Origin: Cyanomargarita calcarea GSE-NOS-MK-12-04C | GTDB lineage: Bacteria; Cyanobacteriota; Cyanobacteriia; Cyanobacteriales; Nostocaceae | Direction: 5' to 3' | Length of the DNA: 64,000 bases | Assembly (NCBI GenBank): GCA_019359595.1 | Contig: JAHHGZ010000018.1 | Coordinates: forward strand, 62,001 to 126,000 | Shown here: in pieces, positions 17,911 through 26,712 of the stretch | Position numbering within the stretch: position 1 is the first letter of the stretch | Layout: the number at the start of each line of letters is the position of its first letter | Program-made: the position numbers and the translations under genes | Notes under the pieces: model-generated | The model's input: only the letters and a program-made list of their open reading frames with translations | The model's database searches: none | Told to the model about the DNA's origin: nothing

Positions 17911-18328
17911 AAAAAAAACTGTTGCGACCTCACAATAGCTACTCTACCACTGGTTTTCAGCCGCTGTAATGCCAAATTGGCAATTTTTTTCTAACTTTTG
18001 TAACAGTTGCTTTACCAATAGAGTTCTTGCAACAGAGCCAACAATGAAGCAATATGTCAACTATACCAGATACAAAAACTGGCACAGTATCCATGTCAAA
18101 AATGATGCATCTATTCGACAATATTTGCAATATTTAATACGCTAAACCCCTTTCCGGTTTTAAGTGGCTAACAATCTCCATCTGATATATAATGTTACTG
18201 TGATATTACTGAGTAAAATCTGGTTGTTGTTGAACAAGTTATCCGTAGATTGATTAATTGATAAGGGATTCCGGAAACGAGAGGCAATGTCAGAAAACCT
18301 AAATAAGGAGTTACAAAGTAACTAGCTT
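17911..18328. other. intergenic region between HTH gene and kinase gene
   Basis: No gene is seen. AGAGTTCTTGCAACAGAGCC at 18020-18039 is the inverse of the IS6-like repeat at 3301, 7168 and 7268. The rest is AT-rich and should hold the promoters of the two divergent genes. AAGGAG at 18305-18310 is too far from ATG 18329 to be a certain ribosome-binding site. Confidence 0.45.
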
Positions 18329-20134
18329 ATGAATCACCATATGATCGGTAAAGTACTACAAGCGCGTTATCAAATTGTTCAAAACCTAGGGGCAGGGGTA
18401 TTTGGACAGACATACATTGCAGTAGATATAGACCAACCGCAGAACCCCAAATGCGTTGTTAAACAGCTGAAGGTTACCAGTTCCCAACCTAGCTACTTGG
18501 ATACCCTCCGGTTGCGCTTTTTGACTGAAACCGAAACCTTGAAGCATCTAGGGCATCACAACCAGATACCTCAACTCGTCACCTGTTTTGAAGAAAATGA
18601 ACGCTTTTACTTAGTTCAAGAGTTTATTGAAGGACATGCGCTGACTGCAGAATTGCCAATTAACCGAAATCCGGGCTATCTGTGGAATGAAAGCGAAGTT
18701 ATCCAGTTATTGCAAGATGTCTTGAGTATTTTAGAGTTTGTCCACTCTCAAGGTGTCATTCATTGCGATGTCAAACCGGAGAATATCATCCGCAGGGCTT
18801 GCGATGGTAAGTTAGTGCTGATAGACTTTGGCTCAATTGTGCCTGTTGATTTTGGCGTAGATACGGTATTACCAATTTATCGAATTCCCGTCACTTCATT
18901 GGGATACATCCCGCCAGAACAATTTATTGGTCAAACTCAGCCTAACAGCGATATTTATTCCTTAGGGATGATTGCCATCCAGGCAATATCTGGGATGACA
19001 CCGCTGCAATTAAAAATAGATTCTCATACAAATGAGATTATCTGGCGTTCTCAAGACACACAAGTTAGCGATTATTTGGCATCTATTCTCAGTCAAATGA
19101 TTCGCTACAGTTACAAGGAGCGCTTCTTTTCAGCAGCAGGGGTACTGCAAGCGCTTCAGGAAATGTCTTTGTTTCCGCAGCAGCAAATCGTAGAAGCGCC
19201 TTATACTGTGGAAAATATTCATCCCAGTCGTCCTAATAATGATCAATCATCGCCCTTGCTAATGGGAATGAAAGTCGGGTTGGCGGCGAATTCTTTGGTG
19301 ATGGGATTTGGTGTTTATTCCTTGATCAGTAATTCTCCGGCATATTCAGAAACGGAGATGTTGTATCAAGCGACCAAAGAGTATCAATCTGGAGACTTAC
19401 AAAAAGCGATCGCTTTAGCCAAGTCAATACCCAGCAACAGTAATGTATATCCAGAAGCCCAAGCCACCATTGATGAATGGCAGCAGCAATGGCAAATCGC
19501 GGCTGAGGAATATAACACAACGCAAAAAGCCTTTGATGAAGAGCGATGGTCAGATGTTCTGCGGGTTGCGCCTAGGGTTCCAGATATTTTATATTGGCAG
19601 GGGAAAACAGAAAAGTTAGTTAAGCAAGCGAAAGTGAATCTTGGGGGGGATACAAATAATTTATTAGCCAAAGCTTACGAAAAAGCCTCGGTGAAAGATT
19701 TTAACGCCGCTTTAGACTATTTGCATCAGATTCCCGCCAAATCAGCTAGTCCTGTTGTTCAAAAAAAGGTGGCTGAGTACGGTCAAAAACGCGGTGTTAG
19801 AGCATCTCACTTTTTACAAAAAGCTTATAACAAAGCCGAGTCCCGTGATTTTGACGGAGCGGTCAAATTTCTGAAACAGGTTCCTTCATCCACTCCTGTT
19901 TACGCAACAGCCCAAGCCAAGCTGATTGAATATACTCAAAAACAGCGTCTCTTAGCTGCCAAAAGTTCCAGCTTAGACATCCTGCAATCAAAACGAACAA
20001 AGGAGGAGGAAGACCAGACTGGGCGATCGCAAGTTTCTACAAACATGACAGATTCGTTTATCAGCAGCGATTCAGCTACGAGCTTGAAAGATTTTCAGCC
20101 CGGAAATTATCTGCGAGAAGTGAATATTCATTAG
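18329..20134 (+). CDS. Ser/Thr protein kinase (non-RD) with TPR-like C-terminus
   Basis: A Hanks-type kinase occupies about residues 10-275: G loop LGAGVFGQTY, ATP-anchoring Lys in CVVKQLKV, catalytic loop VIHCDVKPENII, DFGS, and P+1/APE region SLGYIPPEQF. The HRD arginine is Cys, so it is a non-RD kinase that may not need activation-loop phosphorylation. A hydrophobic segment (about 313-330) follows, then a ~270-residue helical tail with repeated AxxxKSIP/LDYLHQIPAKS units of SEL/TPR type. That order suggests an inner-membrane kinase with an extracytoplasmic tail. An alternative start is the ATG at 18341. Substrates are unknown. Confidence 0.88.
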   Translation: MNHHMIGKVLQARYQIVQNLGAGVFGQTYIAVDIDQPQNPKCVVKQLKVTSSQPSYLDTLRLRFLTETETLKHLGHHNQIPQLVTCFEENERFYLVQEFIEGHALTAELPINRNPGYLWNESEVIQLLQDVLSILEFVHSQGVIHCDVKPENIIRRACDGKLVLIDFGSIVPVDFGVDTVLPIYRIPVTSLGYIPPEQFIGQTQPNSDIYSLGMIAIQAISGMTPLQLKIDSHTNEIIWRSQDTQVSDYLASILSQMIRYSYKERFFSAAGVLQALQEMSLFPQQQIVEAPYTVENIHPSRPNNDQSSPLLMGMKVGLAANSLVMGFGVYSLISNSPAYSETEMLYQATKEYQSGDLQKAIALAKSIPSNSNVYPEAQATIDEWQQQWQIAAEEYNTTQKAFDEERWSDVLRVAPRVPDILYWQGKTEKLVKQAKVNLGGDTNNLLAKAYEKASVKDFNAALDYLHQIPAKSASPVVQKKVAEYGQKRGVRASHFLQKAYNKAESRDFDGAVKFLKQVPSSTPVYATAQAKLIEYTQKQRLLAAKSSSLDILQSKRTKEEEDQTGRSQVSTNMTDSFISSDSATSLKDFQPGNYLREVNIH

Positions 20135-20421
20135 TATCACCTGGGAATGGGCCGCAAAATCCAAGACAGTCAGTTGACCTTTTACTTTGCGGCTTATAGC
20201 CCGTTGGTCGAGATTCCATCATCTCTAGTGCCGTCTTGTTAGTTTTAAAAGTGCAATGCCTTTGATGAAGAAATCGCATTCTCAAAAACTACTGATTTAC
20301 GCTTTGCAATGAACAATTTCATCTAAAACTTCGCTCAACCACCGAATCTCAGCCTGTGACAATTTCTATCCACTTATACTATTAGAGCAATCAGATTAAT
20401 TATCCGTTACATCCGTTGTCA

Positions 20422-22524
20422 CTAAGGTTGAATTGTCGGGACTACCAACTTTAATTTTTCCGCTTCTAATTCTTTCTGGGCTTGGTTGCGAGCATCCATA
20501 GCTTGACGATAATCTGACTTAAATTTTATCGCTTGATCATAGGATGTGATTGCTTCTTGATAACGCTTCAAATTCAAGAAAACATTACCTCTAGAAAACC
20601 AACTTTCAGAATTGTCTGGTTTGAGACGAATCGCTCGATTGTAGGAGGTTAATGCATCTTGATATTTCTTTAAGTTATATAAAGAATTTCCCTTGTTATA
20701 AAATACCTGATAATCATTTTTTTTGAGTGAAATTGCTTTATTATAAGATTCAATCGCTTCATCATAACGTTGAATTTGATGCAATGACCAGCCACGACTA
20801 TACCAGGCTTGGTAATTATTGGAATTAAATTTTACTGCTTGATTAAAAGACTCGACAGCTTCTGGGTAGCGTTGTAGATTCATCAGTACATTACTTCTTG
20901 ATAACCAGGCTTCGGAATAATCAGGTTTATATTCTACTGCTTTATCATAAGCGGCAAATGCATCTTGGTAACGGTTTAAGTTGACTAAAGCATTACCGCG
21001 ATTGTACCAAGCTTGTTCGTAGTTGGGTTTAAATTCTAGAGATTTATCGTATGCAGCGATTGCTTGGTCGTAGCGTTTTAAACTTTGCAAAGCCCAAGCT
21101 TTATTATACCAAGCTTCAGGGTAATCTGATTTAAATTCAATCGCTTTCTCGAAAGATTTAATTCCTTGGTCGTATTCCTTTAGATTGATTAATGCTTCAC
21201 CCCTAGCATTCCAAGTTTTAGGGTCTTTATTTTCGACTTCCAAGGCTTTGTCAAAAGAGGCGATCGCTTCACTGTATCGCTGCAATTTATTTAAGGCAAA
21301 ACCACGTCCACTCCAAGCTTCTAAATAATTAGGCTGAAGTTGAATTGCTTTATCATATGCTGTCAGTGCTTGTTTATATTTCTTTAATTCATATAGGGTT
21401 TTACCTTGACCATCCCATGCTTGGGGATAATTTGGTCTGATTTCTACTGCTTTTTCATATGTGGCTAAAGCATCGGGATAGCGTTGTAAATCATATAGTG
21501 TATTTGCTTGTTTGGATAATTCGATGGCATTCGTAGAATTAATATTATTAACAATATATATAGATGCCGCAACACCTGCTCCTAATAAACCTATTGCTAA
21601 AATAAGTTTAACAATTAAGCCTTTTTTATTGATTTTTTTCTTGAGATTTTTGGGGTTCGACTGAATTGGAGCAAAATTGAAAGTTGTTGTTAGAGAGGTT
21701 TGCCCATCTAAATCTTTCAGTGCGTGCAATGCAACAGTTGCTGAAGAATAACGTTCTCGAAAATCATAACGCACCATTTTATCTAAAACTTGTGCAAAGT
21801 TCTGACTTACCTGAGCCTGATTTTGCCAAATAATTTCATTACTTTCAGCATCTCTATCTAACTGTTCCGGGGATAAACCTGTGAGGGCTGTAATCCCAAT
21901 TATTCCCACAGCATAAATATCACTGCTGAATTTTGGATTTCCTTGGGCTTGTTCACCTGGAATATATCCGGGAGTCCCAATTGCAACAGTAAATTTTGTT
22001 TGCTGTAGGGGACTAATCATCTGAGTCGCAATTTGTTTAACTGCGCCAAAATCAATTAATATCAATTTTCCATCAGAATTGCGCCTGAGTAAATTTCGTG
22101 GGTTAATGTCACGGTGAATTACCTTTTCCCCATGCACAAATTCTAAAATTGACAAAATTTCTTTTAAAAGTGAAATTACCTCATCTTGACTTAAACTTTT
22201 TCCCAATGTTAATTCTTCCGTTAAATCGTGGCCTTCTATATATTCTTGTACTAGATAAAACTCTTCCTTCTCCTCAAAGTAAGCTAAAAGTTGGGGAATG
22301 CGATCGTGAATACCTAACTTATACAAAACTTGAGCTTCCGTATCGAATAACCGTCTCGCTGTTTCTAAAGTTACCGGGTCATTTGACTGAGGTTTGAGTT
22401 TCTTGACAACACATTGAGGAGAACTGGGTAATTGAGTATCACGGGCAACAAATGTTTCACCAAATCCCCCACCTCCCAAGTACTTCACAATTTGGTATCG
22501 TCCAACAAGTATGTTTCCCAGCAT
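20422..22524 (-). CDS. Ser/Thr protein kinase with TPR domain
   Basis: The kinase domain (about 8-270) has LGGGGFGETFVA, CVVKKLK, VIHRDINPRNLL, IDFGAVKQ and GTPGYIPGEQ. The usual Lys two residues after the catalytic Asp is Asn (HRDINPRN), a substitution that may weaken catalysis. A single membrane helix (LIVKLILAIGLLGAGVAASIYIV, in two overlapping blocks at about 303-325) separates it from about ten TPR units of 34 residues. It is a cyanobacterial-type receptor-like kinase, probably with the TPR on the outside. The start ATG 22524 gives the first beta strand directly. It converges on the first kinase gene. Confidence 0.9.
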   Translation of the reverse strand: MLGNILVGRYQIVKYLGGGGFGETFVARDTQLPSSPQCVVKKLKPQSNDPVTLETARRLFDTEAQVLYKLGIHDRIPQLLAYFEEKEEFYLVQEYIEGHDLTEELTLGKSLSQDEVISLLKEILSILEFVHGEKVIHRDINPRNLLRRNSDGKLILIDFGAVKQIATQMISPLQQTKFTVAIGTPGYIPGEQAQGNPKFSSDIYAVGIIGITALTGLSPEQLDRDAESNEIIWQNQAQVSQNFAQVLDKMVRYDFRERYSSATVALHALKDLDGQTSLTTTFNFAPIQSNPKNLKKKINKKGLIVKLILAIGLLGAGVAASIYIVNNINSTNAIELSKQANTLYDLQRYPDALATYEKAVEIRPNYPQAWDGQGKTLYELKKYKQALTAYDKAIQLQPNYLEAWSGRGFALNKLQRYSEAIASFDKALEVENKDPKTWNARGEALINLKEYDQGIKSFEKAIEFKSDYPEAWYNKAWALQSLKRYDQAIAAYDKSLEFKPNYEQAWYNRGNALVNLNRYQDAFAAYDKAVEYKPDYSEAWLSRSNVLMNLQRYPEAVESFNQAVKFNSNNYQAWYSRGWSLHQIQRYDEAIESYNKAISLKKNDYQVFYNKGNSLYNLKKYQDALTSYNRAIRLKPDNSESWFSRGNVFLNLKRYQEAITSYDQAIKFKSDYRQAMDARNQAQKELEAEKLKLVVPTIQP

Positions 22525-22666
22525 CTGGTTTACCTAGTGAGTGTGCGATACTATCTGATTCCAATCTTGTCATAGCTTATCAGGAGGAGTGTTTAACACA
22601 GTTAGGAGTTAGGAGTTAGAAGTTGGGAGTTATAGCGGTTCTCACTTAAGTTAAGATACAAAAAAA

Positions 22667-22731
22667 ATTAATTAACCGCAGTAGACGCTTCGTCTTCCCG
22701 TAGGGTAGAACACAGATAAAGACAGATAAAT
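22667..22731. repeat. intergenic repeat with TTAACCGCAG and CCCGTAGGGTAG
   Basis: The stretch TTAATTAACCGCAGTAGACG, then CTTCGTCTTCCCGTAGGGTAG and ACAGATAAAGACAGATAAAT, belongs to the same non-coding repeat families as 7019-7052 and 7124-7260. It lies between the second kinase and the rhomboid gene. Confidence 0.5.
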
Positions 22732-22816
22732 TTGAACCTCAAGCGACTGCTAAACACTATATGAGTTATGAGTTTGAAGTTAAAAATACAAAGACTCTTA
22801 CAATCAACAAATTATT

Positions 22817-23515
22817 ATGATTCCGATTAGCGATAATATTTATATACGTAAAAAGCCGATAGTTTGTTTCTGGCTGATTGGTATTAACCTTGCTTTATTC
22901 TTGTGGGAACTAAAGTTAGAGTTTAGTGGTGATTTGGATGATTTTGTCAATAGTTGGGGTGTGATTCCGGCACAAATTAATCAAGCGATCGCCAATTTAC
23001 CCTTGAATCCAGCAGCCATCGTAATTGTCGCTTGGCGTTTAATTTCAATGCCTTTGGCGATGTTTGTTCACGGTAGTTTTAGCCAAATCCTGGGAAATCT
23101 GCTATTTTTGTGGGTTTTTGGCAAAACTGTAGAGAACTCTTTAGGAACGGGACGCTTTCTGGGATTTTACTTACTTTGCGGCATCTTCACGGGTTTTGTA
23201 CAAATTATAGCTGAACCTAGTTTGACGGTGCCACTAATTGGGGCGAATGGAGCGATCGCTTCAATTTTAGGAGCATATATACTGAAGTTTTACAAAGCTA
23301 AAATTTATACTGTTTTACCACTGCTAATTATATTTATTCCCATTGAGTTACCAGCTTTTTTCTATATATTTTGGTGGTTTGTACAACAGCTATTTTACGG
23401 AATTGGAAGTTTGAATATTGTCGGGGGCGTTAATCCTGGTAGCATTGGTTATTGGGCGCATGGTGCCGGGTTGATTATGGGTGCAGTGGCTATGCATAGA
23501 CTGCAACGACGTTAG
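22817..23515 (+). CDS. rhomboid-family membrane protein lacking the catalytic serine
   Basis: The 232-residue protein has about six membrane segments and the rhomboid scaffold: a loop-1 block with FVHGSFSQILGNLLFLWVFG (HxxxxHxxGN-like), GTGRFLGFYLL, and the final AHGAGLIMG with the catalytic-type His at 215. The serine motif GxSG is GANG (Asn144, AAT at 23246-23248), so it should lack protease activity. That makes it a pseudoprotease of iRhom/derlin-like logic that may bind membrane proteins. The frame is intact, which argues against recent decay. The neighbours do not reveal a partner. Confidence 0.85.
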   Translation: MIPISDNIYIRKKPIVCFWLIGINLALFLWELKLEFSGDLDDFVNSWGVIPAQINQAIANLPLNPAAIVIVAWRLISMPLAMFVHGSFSQILGNLLFLWVFGKTVENSLGTGRFLGFYLLCGIFTGFVQIIAEPSLTVPLIGANGAIASILGAYILKFYKAKIYTVLPLLIIFIPIELPAFFYIFWWFVQQLFYGIGSLNIVGGVNPGSIGYWAHGAGLIMGAVAMHRLQRR

Positions 23516-23519
23516 AATC

Positions 23520-23870
23520 GGAAACTTAAGGGTCAATTGGTTAGAGTATCAATATCCAAGCTTTCGTGAAGCTGAAAATAATGCATTTCCACTTCCATTG
23601 GATGAACATACACTTTCAAACGAACTAAAGTACTTCTTTGGCTTTGACACATTTCGCACGCATCAAAAAGAAATTATACAAGCACTTCTGAAAGGAGAAA
23701 TAGTTCCTCTGGGTATCTTGCCCGCTGGAGGAGGTCAAAGTATCATTTTCCAACTTCCAGCCCTTATCCTTTCCAAATATTATCGAGGTTTGTCTATCAT
23801 TAGACCTCTTGCAGAATTGTTTTTATGTTATATTAAGGAGCTTTGCTTTAATACTAAGGAGGTGAAATAA
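23520..23870 (+). pseudogene. N-terminal remnant of a RecQ-like helicase
   Basis: LKYFFGFDTFRTHQKEIIQA, LPAGGGQSIIFQLPALIL and the following LSIIRPLAEL match the start of RecQ helicases (FGFDSFRPGQEEII / PTGGGKSLCYQLPALLL / VVSPLIAL). The Walker lysine is Gln (GGGQS). The frame stops about 110 residues in, before the DExH box. It overlaps the end of the rhomboid gene, so no independent start is evident. This is a degraded fragment. Confidence 0.7.
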
Positions 23871-24195
23871 TTGAGAAAGGCGATACTTCAGGGCAAACGC
23901 ATCTAAATTATCCTTGATCGCAACCAAGATTAAGAACTAACGAAGAAATTAGGATTTATCGTTTGATTTACTTTCCAAAACTCAATGCGATACCTGCGGC
24001 GGGCTACGCCTACGCTAAAATATTTGTCAATAAGCAGGGATTAATGAGATTATTTTTCAGCCTATTGAGAATCGGCTAGTTTTATTGACATAATGTGGCT
24101 GCCCAGGGCGATACTTGGGGCGTAACGTTTGAGCTATTGCCAAAAAAAGAGTAAACGCGCATTCTATCATTGCCTTAATATGAAGTGATGAAGAA
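23871..24195. other. non-coding decayed region with palindromic repeat
   Basis: No gene is seen. GCGATACCTGCGGCGGGCTA and the following CGCCTACGCT (23987-24016) form a repeat common in Nostoc-type genomes. The rest lies between two broken genes. Confidence 0.45.
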
Positions 24196-24405
24196 ATGAA
24201 TTATCAGTGCATCCAACAGTTAAATCCCAGAGCATTTAAACGTCGCTTTGGAGTTAGGAAAAAGACTTTTAAGAAAATAGTTAAAATTATAAAATCATTT
24301 CAAGCAAGTAACAAACACAGTAACAGCGGAGCGAAACCTCTACAAAGACAGAAGATGCAGTCCAAGACTTTCAAAGCAGAAGCCATGACCCCTCATTCCC
24401 TGTAG
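24196..24405 (+). pseudogene. N-terminal fragment of an IS5-type (DDE_4) transposase
   Basis: LNPRAFKRRFGVRKKTFKKI matches the helix-turn-helix N-terminus of IS5-group transposases found in cyanobacteria (LxxxxFKRxxGVxxxTFxxMV). After ~35 residues the sequence degenerates and stops at residue 69. No DDE domain follows before the next gene. Confidence 0.6.
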
Positions 24406-24534
24406 ATGGAATAGTTGGTTCTCTGACATGGGAAGCTTTAGGTGTGTGCATGATTATTACCGCATAATTAACAACTTCCGCTTCAAAGTACGTATAAATT
24501 CGGTTTTAATAAATATTAACTTAAATCCTAGAAA

Positions 24535-24562
24535 CCCTGACTTCAATTAAGATAAAGTCGGG
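24535..24562 (+). terminator. hairpin with T tract
   Basis: CCCTGACTT pairs with AAGTCGGG (one bulged T), followed by CTTTTG. It lies about 60 bases upstream of the 24622 gene and probably closes transcription from the decayed region. Confidence 0.45.
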
Positions 24563-24621
24563 CTTTTGAGCATATTGCGCCATAATAATGTTAATAGTTG
24601 TCTTAATATATTAACGCCCAT

Positions 24622-25026
24622 ATGCCAGCAGAAACCGTAACCCTACAAATACCAGAGATTATTTATACCAGATTGGTAAACACCGCAAAAGCAACCCATC
24701 GTCCCCTAGAAGAAGTAATACTCCGTGTCTTACAAATAGGCAGTCCCCCAACATGGGATGATATACCATCAGAATTTCAGGCGGAAGTTGCAGCATTAGA
24801 TAAATTAGATGATGATAGTTTGTGGCAAGTTGCGCGCGCTAGCAAAACAACCCAAGACATGGAACGATACAACATATTGCTAGAGGGTAACTCTAACGGT
24901 ACTCTAAATGAGGAGGAACGGTTAGAGTTGATGGCACTGCGGCATGAAATGGATGCTTTTATGCTATGTAAAGCACAAGCAGCAGTATTACTCCGGTGGA
25001 GAGGACATAATGTACAAACTCGGTAA
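24622..25026 (+). CDS. hypothetical protein paired with HNH gene
   Basis: This 134-residue soluble protein has an N-terminal ribbon-helix-helix-like segment (VTLQIPEIIYTRLVNTAKATHRPLEEVILRVLQ, two short blocks at residues 5-37). Helical repeats rich in acidic and Leu residues follow (LNEEERLELMALRHEMDAFMLCKAQAAVLLRWRGH). Proteins of this shape are commonly encoded immediately before an HNH endonuclease in cyanobacteria. Here the HNH gene starts 6 bases after its stop. The RHH-like start suggests DNA binding or an antitoxin-type role, which is inference. Confidence 0.7.
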   Translation: MPAETVTLQIPEIIYTRLVNTAKATHRPLEEVILRVLQIGSPPTWDDIPSEFQAEVAALDKLDDDSLWQVARASKTTQDMERYNILLEGNSNGTLNEEERLELMALRHEMDAFMLCKAQAAVLLRWRGHNVQTR

Positions 25027-25032
25027 TTAATA

Positions 25033-25569
25033 GTGTCTACCTATATTTCTGAAAGTTTAAGAAATCAAATTATCTCTACAGACTTATCACGTTGTTGTTA
25101 CTGCTTAACTACAGAAGCGAATAGTGGTATCCCTATGACGTATGACCATATTAAACCTGTTTCCAAAAATGGAGAAACAAGTTTTGAAAATCTTTGTCTA
25201 GCTTGCCGTACATGTAATGAGTTTAAAGGTGATGCAACCGAAGCTATTGACCCATTGTCGGGAGAAACCGTACCTATATATAATCCTCGCACCCAAAAAT
25301 GGACAGAACATTTTACCTGGAGTTTTGATGCTTGTTGGGAGGAAAACGGAGTTAACATGAACGAGTTAAAATTACTAGCTCCGACTTTATATAACTTTAG
25401 CTTGCAACGTGCCGAGCAGAAAATTAGATATAAAGGTGAGATTTTTCCAGCCAACTACCCAGCAAACGAATCTGCCACACCATATATAGATTTTTTTCAA
25501 TATGATACAAGAACAAACATCCGTAAAGGCATTATAGCCATAGATTTAATAAGGTGGGCGCCATCATGA
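25033..25569 (+). CDS. HNH endonuclease fused to a DUF6932-type C-terminus
   Basis: Residues 1-95 form an HNH nuclease: zinc-type CxxC (CCYCLTTEAN), DHIKPVSKNGETSFENL, and CRTCNEFKGD. The start is a GTG at 25033, 6 bases after the preceding gene. From FDACW (about 98) to the end the sequence stops resembling HNH proteins, which normally end in a RARRRWV..GWHPP block. Instead it aligns with the C-terminus of the 26105-26542 gene product: FDAC, LAPxLYN, IRYKGEIFP, DFFQxD and RKGIIAID are shared in order. The stop overlaps the XRE gene start (ATGA at 25566). The protein therefore looks like a fusion that replaced the N-terminus of a toxin-like gene. Whether the nuclease is active is unknown. Confidence 0.82.
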   Translation: MSTYISESLRNQIISTDLSRCCYCLTTEANSGIPMTYDHIKPVSKNGETSFENLCLACRTCNEFKGDATEAIDPLSGETVPIYNPRTQKWTEHFTWSFDACWEENGVNMNELKLLAPTLYNFSLQRAEQKIRYKGEIFPANYPANESATPYIDFFQYDTRTNIRKGIIAIDLIRWAPS

Positions 25570-26111
25570 TAAAAAACGAACAGCAATATAATATCACCAA
25601 AGAGTGGCTACAAAAATTTGAACAATCCGTAGCCGGAATTGATAACGATGAGAATTTAAAAGCAGACCCGTTAAGATGGCAGCTATATAGAGACGCATAT
25701 TCAAGCCAAGTTGACGAATTTAAAGCGGAAATTGCCGAATATGAAAGACTAGCTAATTGTGATAAAACCCTACCTATAAAAATTCAAATTGAAAACTTCA
25801 ACAAACTACCAGATGTATTAATAAAAGCTCGTATAGCAGCAAAAATGGCCCAGAAAGAACTAGCTGATATCCTAGGCATTTCCGAAGAACGAATCAAAGA
25901 ATGCGAAGATAAAGATTATCAATGCGCCACCTTTCTAGAAATCTTAGATATCAGCGAAGCATTAGGCGTACAATTTAAAAACGCCTCAGTACAAGTTGAC
26001 TTTGAAGAAATAGAAGAATTTCAAAAAGTCGCCGACAAATGGCATAAAAAGCAACAAGCAAAGCAAAACAGCAAAACCACAACTCTATTAAACGAAAGTC
26101 CGATTCAGTAA
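25566..26111 (+). CDS. XRE-family (HTH) antitoxin-like protein
   Basis: Residues ~80-130 form a Cro/C1-type helix-turn-helix (ALIKARIAAKMAQKELADI-like block, then GISEERIKECEDKDYQCATF). The ~75-residue N-terminal helical part begins MIKNEQQYNITKEWLQKFEQ, a signature of antitoxins that partner DUF6932-type proteins. ATG 25566 overlaps the stop of the HNH fusion (ATGA), the usual toxin-antitoxin gene arrangement. The 3' end overlaps the convergent DUF6932-type gene by 7 bases. It probably represses its own operon and neutralises the cognate protein; that role is inferred from gene order and family. Confidence 0.82.
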   Translation: MIKNEQQYNITKEWLQKFEQSVAGIDNDENLKADPLRWQLYRDAYSSQVDEFKAEIAEYERLANCDKTLPIKIQIENFNKLPDVLIKARIAAKMAQKELADILGISEERIKECEDKDYQCATFLEILDISEALGVQFKNASVQVDFEEIEEFQKVADKWHKKQQAKQNSKTTTLLNESPIQ

Positions 26112-26542
26112 GACCCATCTATAGCTATAATGCCTTTTTTTCTTTTACGTCTATCGGATTGGAAAAACTCGAATGAATTTTCTCCATAGTAACCAGCGGG
26201 TTGGTCAGATGGAAAAATCTCACCTTTGTATCGAGCTTTCATTCCCGCACGGTCATAATGATTAAACAGTCGGGGAGCATTTACTCTAAGATAATCAGTA
26301 TCCACTGTTCCCTTATCATAACAAGCATCAAAGTCACCTGGGTCCGATTTACTTGTCGTAAAGCTGCCATTTATGTAAATTATTCTACACCCCGCTGCCT
26401 GTAAAGAAAGCATCGCCATTTCTAAACCTTCTATCAACAGTCTACGACGCCTGTTGTAACCAAATCGTTCTTTAAATTCCTCCCATTCACAAATATGCAC
26501 CCCAGGTGGTAAATTACCATTTTCATCAAAGTCGGGGATCAT
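26105..26542 (-). CDS. DUF6932-type (nucleotidyltransferase-like) protein, candidate toxin
   Basis: This small protein contains the nucleotidyltransferase-like core INGSFTTSKSDPGDFDACYD (GS...DxD at about residues 59-74 from the start used). It ends with the module shared with the HNH fusion (APRLFN, ARYKGEIFPSDQPAG, FEFFQSDRRKRKKGIIAID). ATG 26542 (MIPDFDENGNLPPGVH) matches the usual family start better than the upstream in-frame start at 26560. Such proteins are normally encoded with an XRE antitoxin on the same strand; here the XRE gene is convergent, overlapping 7 bases, which points to rearrangement. The toxin role is inferred. Confidence 0.72.
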   Translation of the reverse strand: MIPDFDENGNLPPGVHICEWEEFKERFGYNRRRRLLIEGLEMAMLSLQAAGCRIIYINGSFTTSKSDPGDFDACYDKGTVDTDYLRVNAPRLFNHYDRAGMKARYKGEIFPSDQPAGYYGENSFEFFQSDRRKRKKGIIAIDGSY

Positions 26543-26660
26543 CAACTCACACCATAACAAACATTTTAATTATCTGCTATTAAGGTAAATATTAATGGTA
26601 GGGTACTGTGATGCTACAAAAACCCTCAAATAACATCACAATTTAAAATTTTAATATAAA

Positions 26661-26712
26661 AACCTAACCCCCTTTCCTACTCAGAAATGGGGAAAATTAA
26701 AGCCTCTCCCCT
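26661..26712. repeat. AACCTAACCCCC...CCTCTCCCC intergenic repeat
   Basis: This is a common cyanobacterial non-coding repeat with semi-palindromic TTCCCC/GGGGAA blocks. Confidence 0.55.

Noticed and set aside
18020-18039. IS6 transposase linked to the IS6-like repeats
   Set aside because: No IS6-type transposase is encoded anywhere in the window; only the short ends occur.
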